Positions 14,897 through 23,575 of a stretch of 64,000 nucleotides of DNA are shown here, piece by piece (the stretch's first letter is position 1; each line of letters opens with the position of its first letter). The DNA comes from Rhizobium sullae (GTDB lineage Bacteria; Pseudomonadota; Alphaproteobacteria; Rhizobiales; Rhizobiaceae), in assembly GCF_025200715.1 (NCBI RefSeq), contig NZ_CP104144.1, positions 124,001 to 188,000 of the forward strand, written 5' to 3'. The translations under genes and the position numbers were made by a program. The notes under the pieces are model-generated. The model did not search any database and had not been told where the DNA came from. It was given only the letters and a program-made list of their open reading frames with translations.

Positions 14897-15685
14897 CTAG
14901 AAGTGAAACGCGACGCCGATGATCGGACCCTGCTGGACGACGTCGAATACAAAACCATCGTTGTTATAGTTCACGCCTAACGCTCGGTAGCCGGCGACTG
15001 CAGAGATCGTGTCGGTGAACTTGTAGCCGAGCGCCAGGGAGACATCCCAGTCGACATCCGCGCCGCCGCCGCCGACAAGACCCCAGCCGGTGACGTAGAT
15101 TTCAGGCGTGAAGAAGTAGTTCCCCTTGACACCAGCGAGGGCGTCGACCCAGGTCGCGCCATCGTCCGCTTCGCGGCCACCCAGGATGCCGCCGTTGAAT
15201 CCGACGGTCGTATCGACCGACCAGACGCGGACGCCCCCGACGATGTCGAGATGACCCGACTGGCTCTCCAGCACCGAATATCCGGCCCCGAGCAGTCCAG
15301 CGAAGGTCTTCGAGGTCACATCGACGCTGTCTGCGAGAATGCCGTTTCTCGTGTTCGCGTCCGCTCCGAGCTTGGTGTAAATGATGTCGCCGAAGATACT
15401 GAAACGGTCGTACCGGGCTTCGCCTGCCGCCATGAAGGCGAAGTCGAGGTTTTCCAATAGGTCGCTGAAGCTGGAGTCGATATGGACTTCGGGCAGACCG
15501 AATTGCGCCACGTCTCCCGACAACCCCGCGGCCCAGAAGTAGGGGGCTGCGGTGTATGACCAGCCGCTTTCGCTTTCGACCACCTTGGCTTCCGGAATGC
15601 CCGGCGCGATGTCCGCGGTCCGTCCAGACGAAGCTACTGCAAGGCTCGCACAAAGAACCGCAGCGTGTACCAGAATTACCCTCAT
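14897..15685 (-). CDS. Outer-membrane beta-barrel protein
   Basis: Protein of 262 residues with an N-terminal signal peptide (MRVILVHAAVLCASLAV, cleavage after about 23) and a repeating barrel pattern of Gly and aromatic residues: WSYTAAPYFWAAGLSGDV, FSIFGDIIYTKLG and a terminal GPIIGVAFHF with Phe at the C-terminus, typical for outer-membrane insertion. Related rhizobial proteins are of unknown function. It lies 44 bases upstream of the 267-residue barrel gene and is likely co-transcribed with it. Confidence 0.7.
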   Translation of the reverse strand: MRVILVHAAVLCASLAVASSGRTADIAPGIPEAKVVESESGWSYTAAPYFWAAGLSGDVAQFGLPEVHIDSSFSDLLENLDFAFMAAGEARYDRFSIFGDIIYTKLGADANTRNGILADSVDVTSKTFAGLLGAGYSVLESQSGHLDIVGGVRVWSVDTTVGFNGGILGGREADDGATWVDALAGVKGNYFFTPEIYVTGWGLVGGGGADVDWDVSLALGYKFTDTISAVAGYRALGVNYNNDGFVFDVVQQGPIIGVAFHF

Positions 15686-15766
15686 GAAAGTCCCCTTGTA
15701 TTGCAGTCACGTTGGTATTGGCGAATCAAAGTATATCACTGACCACCGAGGCTGGAATCTCGAATA

Positions 15767-17080
15767 CTAGCGTTTGCAGTTCGGCGTCGGTCGTCCGTCC
15801 TCGCAGTGCTTGACCGTTGCTGCGCCCGGCCGCGCGCCATTCGTGCCTGCCACACTGCTGACGTGGCTCGCATAGTTGTCACGTGTGTCCTGATCGATCA
15901 CGGCAACGGGCGCGGCTAGAACCAGACCCGCGACGTTGCCCGCCGCGGTCGCCGCCCCGCTGGTCGCCACCAAAATCTGGTCGCCAAGTCCGACGTGACT
16001 GTCGGTCAGCGTCTGCCCCTCCGAAATGCGCTGGCCTATGAGCTGGACGATCTGGGGGGATTCAGCAAATTTGCCGTGGTTCATGCTGTCGCCGGATTTG
16101 ATCCTGGTGAGATCGATCACCATGATCTTATTGTCTTCCAGCTCCTTCTTGTACGGAGCCTGCTCCGGATCGATGGCGCCGAGCCGAGAAACGTCCCCCC
16201 AGACGCGGCGCGAAAACGCCAGCGCCTTGTCGTCACGGGACACGAACAGCGTGAACTGCGGATGCTGCTTGCCCATATCGGCGATCTGCTGGCTGAACAC
16301 ATCGACGTCCACGTCGGGGGCGGCGAGCATGACATTCTTGAACTTCTTCGGCAGGCGGCCATTGCGGATGGCCATTTGGCGCAGCGATTCCAACGCAAGC
16401 CAGTTACCCATCGAATGCGCCAGGATCGAGACTTCCTTCACCTCGGGATCCTTTGCCAGATACTGGAAGAGCGTCTCCAGGGCATTGCGGGTATAGTTGG
16501 TGCTCTCACGATCGTAGCCATAGGCCAGCAGGCTGCCGCGCGACGGCCATGTCACGAGCACGGGCGCACTACGGACGCCGGAGTCATGGACGATCTGCGC
16601 GAAGCGGTAAACCGCATCCTCGAATCGGTTGTTGAAACCGTGAATGAAGACGAGGACGCTGCCGTCGGGGGTCTTCTTGACAGTAGCGCTCAGCCATCTC
16701 TTCGCTTCGTCGACGTCGAGGTCGTCGGCCTTCACGGTGGCGAAGTCCGTTGCAGGATTGGACGGCAGCCGCTTCGGCCAGGCGACCTGGCCTTCCTTGC
16801 GGACCTTGCTCGGAGGAATGGATATCGTCATGTCGGCGAAGGCGGGGGCCAGCGCACGTTCTCCGTTGAACATCTCTCCCGGCACGGTCGACCGGGTGCG
16901 GGTCGTCGCGATCAGCATGTCGACTTTCGGCGAGCCTGGAGACGTGTCGGCCACGGGGGTCAGCACATCCTTCGGATGGCCGCCACATCCGGGAAGTGCC
17001 GCAAGCACGGCACTCACAACAAGCCAACGAAGCCAGCCTTTCTTGGCCGACGCCCACCCAACGCAACAATGACTGCTCAC
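15767..17080 (-). CDS. DUF900 alpha/beta hydrolase lipoprotein
   Basis: Membrane-anchored esterase-like protein of 437 residues. A lipobox ALPGC at about residue 32 predicts lipid attachment. The DUF900 core shows MLIATTRTRS, VLVFIHGFNNRFEDAVYRFAQ, VTWPSRG and the nucleophile elbow AHSMGNW, followed by an acidic loop in LAAPDVDVD. Family members are predicted serine hydrolases of the cell envelope with unknown substrate. The C-terminal 80 residues are variable and end in a short Cys-containing tail. The location among outer-membrane genes suggests an envelope-lipid or peptidoglycan related role, which is inference. Confidence 0.78.
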   Translation of the reverse strand: MSSHCCVGWASAKKGWLRWLVVSAVLAALPGCGGHPKDVLTPVADTSPGSPKVDMLIATTRTRSTVPGEMFNGERALAPAFADMTISIPPSKVRKEGQVAWPKRLPSNPATDFATVKADDLDVDEAKRWLSATVKKTPDGSVLVFIHGFNNRFEDAVYRFAQIVHDSGVRSAPVLVTWPSRGSLLAYGYDRESTNYTRNALETLFQYLAKDPEVKEVSILAHSMGNWLALESLRQMAIRNGRLPKKFKNVMLAAPDVDVDVFSQQIADMGKQHPQFTLFVSRDDKALAFSRRVWGDVSRLGAIDPEQAPYKKELEDNKIMVIDLTRIKSGDSMNHGKFAESPQIVQLIGQRISEGQTLTDSHVGLGDQILVATSGAATAAGNVAGLVLAAPVAVIDQDTRDNYASHVSSVAGTNGARPGAATVKHCEDGRPTPNCKR

Positions 17081-17132
17081 CGATCGCCCTCATTCAACAA
17101 ATGCTCACTGACAGACCCTCGACTGCCTCGTC

Positions 17133-17345
17133 CTAACAGTAGTAGACGCCCACCGCGCAGCGCCGGACGGTGCGCCGTGCCACTCCGGCGACGCTGACCG
17201 GAGTTAACGGCCGGCCGATCCGGGCTTCGGCCGGGGTTGCGATGCCGCCTGACACAGGAATTGAAAATTTCTCGGCGACCTCAAGCGCGGAAATTCCGAC
17301 GGCCGCGGCAATCAGGAGAACTCGCACTCGTCTGAACAAGGTCAT
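17133..17345 (-). CDS. Small exported protein of unknown function
   Basis: Protein of 70 residues starting at 17345, four bases overlapping the stop of the DUF2092 gene (ATGA), so translated with it. An N-terminal basic and hydrophobic segment (RRVRVLLIAAAVGISAL) looks like a signal or anchor. The C-terminal RIGRPLTPVSVAGVARRTVRRCAVG ending in two cysteines looks conserved in design (a vestigial copy of the repeat in which PLTPVSVAGVARR is prominent). The function is not known; tight coupling to DUF2092 suggests a partner role. Confidence 0.6.
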   Translation of the reverse strand: MTLFRRVRVLLIAAAVGISALEVAEKFSIPVSGGIATPAEARIGRPLTPVSVAGVARRTVRRCAVGVYYC

Positions 17346-18148
17346 TGTTTCGCTCCTTTTGCGAGGTGATCGGGAAGCTCGTCCGTATCCTTGAGCTTCG
17401 ACAGATCGACCTTCTTGGCGTCCGTGGTGTTTTTGAACGTGTAGTCTGCGGCCAGGACGTCGGTGCCTGTCTTCCAGTCGCTGATCTGGATGCTGTATTG
17501 CGGCCCCTGATCGACCTGCGTCGCCGTGATCACATACCTGCAGGGGTAGGGATGTTCGCCTTGCGCGATCCATATCTGCCAGTCGACCTCCTCGGCGCGG
17601 AAGGCGAGGTGGTCGCACTCGGTACCTCCGATAACGCCGCTGCCGAGATCCTTCACGTCCGTCACGCCGTCCATCAACGTGCCGTAGACGTCGGGCAACA
17701 GGAGGTCGGCACCGGGAACAGGCCGATGCAGCTTGTCCCGCATTTCGTCCACAAGGTGATCGATCGTGCCGGGCACCTCGGCTTGCCCATAGAGATTGGC
17801 GTCCTTGCCGAATAGGGTCGCCGTCTTGCCATCGAATGTCAGCTCGACATTGGCAAACCCGCCATGCCGGGTGACGCGGAGCTTGTCGGGCCGGCCCATC
17901 TCCATCTTACCGGAGCTTGCAAGCAGGATCTTCTGATGGTCGGGGGTTACGACCTCAAGATTGGTGTCGTAGTCAAATGAGATCGCTTTCTGCGAGGCGA
18001 GATAGTCCGACATCGCCTTCACCAGCTTCTTGGCGTCGGCTTCGTCGGCACGGGTTACCGACAAGGACCCGGAAACGATCAGGGCGAGGGACCCCGCCGC
18101 GAGCGCAGCCGAGAAACGATGCCGAAATTTTCGTGATTGTCTGGCCAT
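17342..18148 (-). CDS. DUF2092 periplasmic protein
   Basis: Protein of 268 residues from the ATG at 18148. The signal peptide has a basic start (MARQSRKFRHRF) and a hydrophobic run ending VTRA. The mature protein follows the DUF2092 pattern with lipoprotein-carrier-like strands: KAISFDYDTNLEVVTPDHQKI, GRPDKLRVTRHGGFANVELTFDGKTATLFGKD, and CRYVITATQ near the end. The fold resembles LolA/LolB-type half barrels, suggesting binding of a hydrophobic ligand in the periplasm; this is inference. It is the first gene of the couple with the 70-residue protein. Confidence 0.75.
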   Translation of the reverse strand: MARQSRKFRHRFSAALAAGSLALIVSGSLSVTRADEADAKKLVKAMSDYLASQKAISFDYDTNLEVVTPDHQKILLASSGKMEMGRPDKLRVTRHGGFANVELTFDGKTATLFGKDANLYGQAEVPGTIDHLVDEMRDKLHRPVPGADLLLPDVYGTLMDGVTDVKDLGSGVIGGTECDHLAFRAEEVDWQIWIAQGEHPYPCRYVITATQVDQGPQYSIQISDWKTGTDVLAADYTFKNTTDAKKVDLSKLKDTDELPDHLAKGAKQ

Positions 18149-18273
18149 CGACGCATGCCCTTCTGTATGGATCGTTGCAATCCGTCGAACTCTACAGTCG
18201 GGCGACGGCAAACGCCCGTAACATCTAGTAGCATCTGTACCGAAACGGCTCGGTGCACTGCCGTCCCACGGCG

Positions 18274-20121
18274 CTACCGTGGCACAAGTACAGCCGATCC
18301 TTGAGGCCGCCACAGCATCGACGCCTGCACCTCGTCGGACGCGGGAAGGCCAGCCTTTCTGATGTCCGCGATCAGTCTTGCCCTGTCGGCGGGTCGGAAG
18401 TTTCTCGCCTTGAGTTCGGCCACCACGTTGGGAATGAAATCCGGCCGCATCTCGTTGAAACTGAAAGCCTCGCGGCGGGCGTCGTCCATCATCCCCGCAT
18501 TCACGTAGATCACCGCGGCGACGGCATGGAAGAGCGGAAACTTCTGGAGATCCGCCTGCTTGATCTCGATGACGGCGGTCTTGTTGTCATGCAGCATGTA
18601 GGCGGCGAGCGCTCGGGTGCCATGGTAGTAGCCGGCGCCGCCTGGGTTGAGGGCAAGAGCGCGGTCGAGCAGTTCAGCACCACGTTGCCATTCTCCACTC
18701 ATCGCGACACGCGTACCAAACTCCCCGAGTAGTTCGGTATCGTTTGGGTTGGTCGCCAACGCCTGTTCGCCAACGCGGAGGGCTTCGGAAACCTCCTGAT
18801 GGAAGAATAACGCCGTCATCAGCGCCTGATGAGCGCGCGTGTTGTCCGGATCCAGTTGCACGGCGCGACGGGCCGCCTGCAAGCTGCGATTAATCGGAGG
18901 CGACCCGCTAGTGTTCCGATTAAACCGGAACCGGTCCTCGTCGAGATAAATTATGGAGAGCATTGCCCATGCGGTTGCAAAGGATGGATAACGGGCGACG
19001 GCTCTTTCGAGGCACTCCCGCACGTCTAAGTGCCGCGTGGCGCTCAATTCCGCACGGTATCCATAGAAGCTCAGCGTGCAGCCATAGACGCCGAGATCGT
19101 CAGGGGCCTGATTGGAGACGTCCGCCTGAGCCATGATGCCGTAGGGCTGGGCCACTGCGGTCGCCACCTTGTTAGCGACGTCAGACTGAATGCTGAACAG
19201 ATCACCACTCTTAATGTCGTCGTCGTAGGTCTGCGACCACAGGATTTCGTCATTGTCGGTATCAAGCAGGCGCGCCGTCACGCGAATGCGGTCACCCGAA
19301 ACACGAACGCCGCCCGCAAGGAGGAAGCGAGCGCCCAGCTCGCCACGCACCTGGGACGCCTCGACGCCGGACGGCAAGGACTTCGATGTCTCGCGACCGA
19401 AAACCCTGATTTCCTTGAAGCGAGGAAGGGCGGTCAGAAGCTCCTCGGTCAGGCCCGCGGTGTAAAGGCCTGCCTGCGGCCCGTCTCCGAGATTGGCGAA
19501 CGGGGCGACGACGAGCGTCGGACCTTCCTTGATGGATCCCTGCGATGTAGAGCCCAACCTTGTGGGTAGCAAGTAGGCAGAAACGGCCAGCGCCACCATG
19601 ACCACGCCGAGCATGATGGCAGCTCCAAGACCGAATGGCATCAATTTCTGTAATCGTTGACGCAGTGTCGGAAGCCGTTCATCAGACGACGCCGGGACCT
19701 CTTTATTCCAGACGAAAGATGGCGCGTAGCCGCCTTTGGGGATGTCGATTCTGATCGGATCATTTTGTCCGGCGACCAAGTAGTAGCGCTCTAACGTGCG
19801 CCGCAGCCGACCAGCCTCTATACGGACTACGGGATCGTCCTGCTTGAACCCTTCGCGCCGCTTGAACACTTCGATGGCAATCGAATAGCCCTTGATGCGC
19901 TCGGCGCGGCCCGCAAGCGCCTCCTCCGTGACATAGGTGAGGAAGGCGGCGCTTCGGCCCACCTTCGGAAATTCGCAACTGGAAAAGATGCGCTCGAGCT
20001 GAGCTCGAATATCGTCGTGGTTCGGTGGAGCGCACGACAAGCACGGCGCAACATCGTGCTCCGCTGGCAATTGGTTCTGCACGGCCTGCTCCTCACCCGC
20101 TCTTGAGGGACGCGTATGCAA
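18274..20121 (-). CDS. Membrane TPR protein with FlgO/TolB-N-like domain, CadC-type regulator
   Basis: Protein of 615 residues. The N-terminal 120 residues (RAQLERIFSSCEFPKVGRSAAFLTYVTEEAL, DPVVRIEAGRLRRTLERYY, IRIDIPKGGYAPSF) form the winged-helix-like module that precedes many membrane adenylate-cyclase-like and CadC-type regulators. A transmembrane helix follows (FGLGAAIMLGVVMVALAVSAYLL), then a TolB/FlgO-like domain (LVVAPFANLGDGPQAGLYTAGLTEELLTALPRF) and several TPR repeats (AARRAVQLDPDNTRAHQAL and ALALNPGGAGYYHG). It probably senses an envelope state and controls the neighbouring envelope genes by analogy with CadC/ToxR. No catalytic cyclase domain is present. Confidence 0.72.
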   Translation of the reverse strand: MHTRPSRAGEEQAVQNQLPAEHDVAPCLSCAPPNHDDIRAQLERIFSSCEFPKVGRSAAFLTYVTEEALAGRAERIKGYSIAIEVFKRREGFKQDDPVVRIEAGRLRRTLERYYLVAGQNDPIRIDIPKGGYAPSFVWNKEVPASSDERLPTLRQRLQKLMPFGLGAAIMLGVVMVALAVSAYLLPTRLGSTSQGSIKEGPTLVVAPFANLGDGPQAGLYTAGLTEELLTALPRFKEIRVFGRETSKSLPSGVEASQVRGELGARFLLAGGVRVSGDRIRVTARLLDTDNDEILWSQTYDDDIKSGDLFSIQSDVANKVATAVAQPYGIMAQADVSNQAPDDLGVYGCTLSFYGYRAELSATRHLDVRECLERAVARYPSFATAWAMLSIIYLDEDRFRFNRNTSGSPPINRSLQAARRAVQLDPDNTRAHQALMTALFFHQEVSEALRVGEQALATNPNDTELLGEFGTRVAMSGEWQRGAELLDRALALNPGGAGYYHGTRALAAYMLHDNKTAVIEIKQADLQKFPLFHAVAAVIYVNAGMMDDARREAFSFNEMRPDFIPNVVAELKARNFRPADRARLIADIRKAGLPASDEVQASMLWRPQGSAVLVPR

Positions 20122-20440
20122 GAAAAGGATTTTATTACCCCTATGGAATGTAACCTACACTAGAAACGGATTGTCGTCCACGACGATAAGATTGCGTCGG
20201 GCGCAGTTCCTGCACGGCGAATTCAGGCCGTTGCTCTATCTGGAGTATTGCCCCGATCAGCCGCACCATATGTCCGAAGCGCGCGGCGCGATACTCGTAT
20301 GTTACCGTTACATACTTGCGCTTTTACAGTGCCCGGCCACGATCGCGGTCGAAGGCAAACCCCGTGTCTATTGGCTGGATAGGGCGGGAAGTGCTGCCGA
20401 ACGGGATTCGATAACTCATCGAACAATAGGAGTACGGCAA
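20122..20440. other. Divergent intergenic region
   Basis: About 320 bases between the TPR regulator and the first DUF1254 gene, reading away from each other. The reading frame of the DUF1254 gene is open back to 20171 but lacks a signal-compatible start or ribosome site there, so this part is taken as leader and promoter. No clear palindrome was found. Confidence 0.4.
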
Positions 20441-21877
20441 ATGTTGACGAAGCGAGATCTACTTCGCTCCACCGCGGCGATCGCCGCCGGCGCCGCGATT
20501 TCAAGGCCAAGCCTGCTGATGGCGCAGAGCTACCCCGGCATCATCGAGGCCAAGAACATCGCCGAGGAAGGTTTCGTCTACGGCCTGCCGCTCGTAATGA
20601 ATTATGCGGTCATGCACGAGTTCGCCGTCGACCCGAAGTCCAGCCAGTTCAAGGCGCCGTTCAACAAGATCGACAACCTCAACCACGTGGCGACCTACGA
20701 AGACACAGCAGTCGTCACGCCGAACAGCGACACGCCATACTCCATACTGTGGCTGGATCTGCGTGCCGAGCCGATGGTGATCTCCGTGCCGGCGGTGGAG
20801 AAGGAGCGCTATTGTTCGGTGCAATTGATTGACGGCAACACCTACAACTTTGGCTACATGGGTAGCCGCGCTACGGGCAACGATGCGGGCTCCTATCTCG
20901 TTGTCGGACCCGACTGGAAGGGCGAAAAGCCCACCGGCATCAAGCAGATCTTTTCCTCGACCACCCCGTTCGTGTTCGCCAACTTCCGGACCCAGCTTAT
21001 CAACGTCGAAGATATGCCGAACGTGGAGAAGGTGCAGGCCGGCTACGACGTGCGGCCGCTGTCGGCCTTCCTCAAGCAACCCGCACCCCCAGCCGCCCCG
21101 ACGATCGATTTCCTGCCGGCCACGACGCAGGGCATCAAGGAAAACTTCTTCGATTATCTCGATGCCGCCCTCGAGTTCGTGCCGCCCACGGAAGAGGACA
21201 AGGCCATTCGTGCCAAGCTCGCACGTATCGGTGTGGGTCCGGGTAGATCGTTTGATTTCAAGGAGCTTCCGATCGCTCACAAGCTGGAAATCGGGCTTGG
21301 GATGAAGGATGGCGATGAAAAGGTCGCAAAGTTTGCGGCCAGCGGAAACAAAACGATCAACGGTTGGAGCATCGGTTCGTTCTTTGGCGACCGCACCTTT
21401 TACAAGGGAGATTGGCTAAAGCGTGCCGCCGCTGCCAAGGCGGGTCTCTACGGAAACGATGCCGTGGAAGCCATGTATCCCTTTACCCGTACGGATGCGG
21501 CAGGCGAAACACTCGACGCCAGCAAGCACAACTACGCCATCACCTTTCCCGCCGGGCAACTCCCGCCGGTGAACTCCTTCTGGTCGGTGACAATGTACGA
21601 CGGCAAGAGCCAGCTCCTGATCAAGAACCCGATCGACCGCTACCTCATCAACTCGCCGATGTTGCCGGGGATGAAGAAGAACGAGGACGGTTCGCTCACG
21701 CTCTATATCCAGAAAGACAGCCCCGGCGCGGACAAGGAGGCAAACTGGCTGCCTGCGCCCAATGACACGATCTATCTCGTGATGCGCTTGTACTGGCCGA
21801 AAACAGATGCGCCTTCCATCCTGCCGGCCGGCGAAGGCACTTGGCAGCCGCCCGGTATCAATGTGGCGCAATATTAA
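20441..21877 (+). CDS. DUF1254/DUF1214 exported protein (first of three)
   Basis: Protein of 478 residues; the start at 20441 has AGGAG nine bases upstream and gives a twin-arginine-free signal peptide (MLTKRDLLRSTAAIAAGAAIS to LLMAQ). The DUF1254 domain shows GFVYGLPLVMNYAVMHEF and VVTPNSDTPYSILWLDLRAEP. The DUF1214 domain shows NYAITFPAGQLPPVNSFWSVTMYDG and DSPGADKEANWLPAP. These proteins are secreted and widespread in soil bacteria, with no firmly assigned activity. It heads a run of three related genes that differ considerably, so they are diverged paralogues and not a recent duplication. Confidence 0.85.
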   Translation: MLTKRDLLRSTAAIAAGAAISRPSLLMAQSYPGIIEAKNIAEEGFVYGLPLVMNYAVMHEFAVDPKSSQFKAPFNKIDNLNHVATYEDTAVVTPNSDTPYSILWLDLRAEPMVISVPAVEKERYCSVQLIDGNTYNFGYMGSRATGNDAGSYLVVGPDWKGEKPTGIKQIFSSTTPFVFANFRTQLINVEDMPNVEKVQAGYDVRPLSAFLKQPAPPAAPTIDFLPATTQGIKENFFDYLDAALEFVPPTEEDKAIRAKLARIGVGPGRSFDFKELPIAHKLEIGLGMKDGDEKVAKFAASGNKTINGWSIGSFFGDRTFYKGDWLKRAAAAKAGLYGNDAVEAMYPFTRTDAAGETLDASKHNYAITFPAGQLPPVNSFWSVTMYDGKSQLLIKNPIDRYLINSPMLPGMKKNEDGSLTLYIQKDSPGADKEANWLPAPNDTIYLVMRLYWPKTDAPSILPAGEGTWQPPGINVAQY

Positions 21878-21942
21878 ATCCACACCATGAATTATCTCGA
21901 CCAGGCTGACGCGTGGCGTCGGATGCCGATGAGGAGAAAACA

Positions 21943-23463
21943 GTGATACGCACGACGAGACTGATTTGCGCCACCGCCGCGGTGGTGCTGATAGGCCTGG
22001 GCACGGCTTCGGCCGAGACGGCGCCGAAGATGAAAATGACGACGCCGATACCGGATTCGATCATCACGCCAGAGAGTTTAGACACCAGACTTGGCAAACT
22101 GAACTTTTTCGATGGTTTCCCGGACGACGCCACTTCGGAGAAGATCTACGACAATCTCGATTTCATGCGCGGCGTCGATGCTTTTCTTAACGCCATGCCC
22201 GGTGCTTCGGTCGAAGCCCTGCGGGTTGGACTGGCCGGCCAGGGCGCGGACAACAATCAGACCATCCTGATCTTCGAAAATCTCATGGACTCGCGTTCGT
22301 TGTTCCTGACCGGCAACACGGAAAGCATCTACAATCTCATGTGGCTCGACACCAAGGCCGGTCCGCTGGTCATCGAGACGCCACCCAACATCCTGGGAAT
22401 GATCGACAACCACTGGTTCGAATATGTCGGCGATGTCGGCAATGCCGGTCCAGACAAGGGCAAGGGTGGAAAATACCTGCTCTTGCCCCCAGGCTACGAG
22501 GGCGAGGTTCCCGAAGGTTATTTCGTGTTGCGGACGTCGACCTACGGAAACCTGTTCTTCTGGCGCGGTTTCCTCGAAAACGGTAGCACCGCAACGGCGA
22601 TCGAAAACACCAGGAAGTTCGCCAAGGTCTATTCTCTTTCGGAAGCCGGCAACCCGCCGCCGATGAAGATCATCAATACCTCGGGCAAGGAGTACAACAC
22701 CATCCATGCCAATGACTTTCATTTCTACGAGGAAGTGAACGACATCGTCCAATACGAGCCGAACGAGGCCTATCACCCGGAAGTGCTGGGACAGCTCGCT
22801 GCCATCGGCATCGAAAAGGGCAAACCCTTCGCACCCGACGGGCGAATGAAGAAGATCCTCACGGAAGCCGTGGCCGTCGGCAACGCGACGGCGCGTACCA
22901 TCACCTTCAAGGCACGCATGAAGGACGCCTATTACTATCCGGGCAGTGCCTGGTTCACCGGCTTCGTCGGCGGCAGCTACGAGTTTCTTCTGCAGCCCGG
23001 CGTTCGCTATCTCGATGCCCGTGTCCTGTTCCACTACTATGCGACGGGTATCACGCCGGCCATGGCGATAAAGCGCGTAGGCATCGGTTCGCAATACGCC
23101 GGTGCCACGACCGACAAGGACGGCAAGCCGTTCGATGGCAGCAAAACCTATAAGGTGCACCTGCCGCCAAACATTCCGGCAAAGGAATTCTGGTCTTTCG
23201 TCGTGTATGACAATCAGACGCGTTCGATGCTGCAGACGGACCAGCAATTCCCCAGCATCGGCAGCGATAAGAAAGACATTGTTATCAACGCGGACTCCTC
23301 GGTCGATGTCTGGTTCGGTCCGACAGCGCCGGAAGGCCATGAGGCCAACTGGGTCCAGACGGTGCCCGGCAAGGGCTGGAACGTCCTTCTTCGCCTCTAC
23401 GGCCCGCTGGAGTCATGGTTCGACAAGAGCTGGAAGCCGGGCGAGATCGAACTGCTGCAGTGA
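21943..23463 (+). CDS. DUF1254/DUF1214 exported protein (second of three)
   Basis: Protein of 506 residues. A GTG at 21943 behind GAGGAG is preferred to the upstream GTG at 21913, because it puts the signal peptide (RTTRLICATAAVVLIGLGTASA) at the N-terminus. The DUF1254 part contains NTESIYNLMWLDTKAGPLVIETPPNILGM and GKYLLLPPGYEG. The DUF1214 part contains YKVHLPPNIPAKEFWSFVVYD and PEGHEANWVQTVPGKGW. It resembles the subgroup where DUF1254 proteins are about 500 residues long. The spacing to the first paralogue is 65 bases. Confidence 0.85.
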   Translation: MIRTTRLICATAAVVLIGLGTASAETAPKMKMTTPIPDSIITPESLDTRLGKLNFFDGFPDDATSEKIYDNLDFMRGVDAFLNAMPGASVEALRVGLAGQGADNNQTILIFENLMDSRSLFLTGNTESIYNLMWLDTKAGPLVIETPPNILGMIDNHWFEYVGDVGNAGPDKGKGGKYLLLPPGYEGEVPEGYFVLRTSTYGNLFFWRGFLENGSTATAIENTRKFAKVYSLSEAGNPPPMKIINTSGKEYNTIHANDFHFYEEVNDIVQYEPNEAYHPEVLGQLAAIGIEKGKPFAPDGRMKKILTEAVAVGNATARTITFKARMKDAYYYPGSAWFTGFVGGSYEFLLQPGVRYLDARVLFHYYATGITPAMAIKRVGIGSQYAGATTDKDGKPFDGSKTYKVHLPPNIPAKEFWSFVVYDNQTRSMLQTDQQFPSIGSDKKDIVINADSSVDVWFGPTAPEGHEANWVQTVPGKGWNVLLRLYGPLESWFDKSWKPGEIELLQ

Positions 23464-23575
23464 CGGAACCCTGCCCGTGGGCCATGTTGATGGCCTCACG
23501 GAGGCCCGCCACTTCGGACGGCTGTATGACGAACATCAGTGCGCGAAATTTTTCGAGGAACGAAAGGATACCCCG

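Noticed and set aside
22078..23340. A 420-codon frame opposite the second DUF1254 gene
   Set aside because: Antisense shadow without a start signal or recognisable domain.
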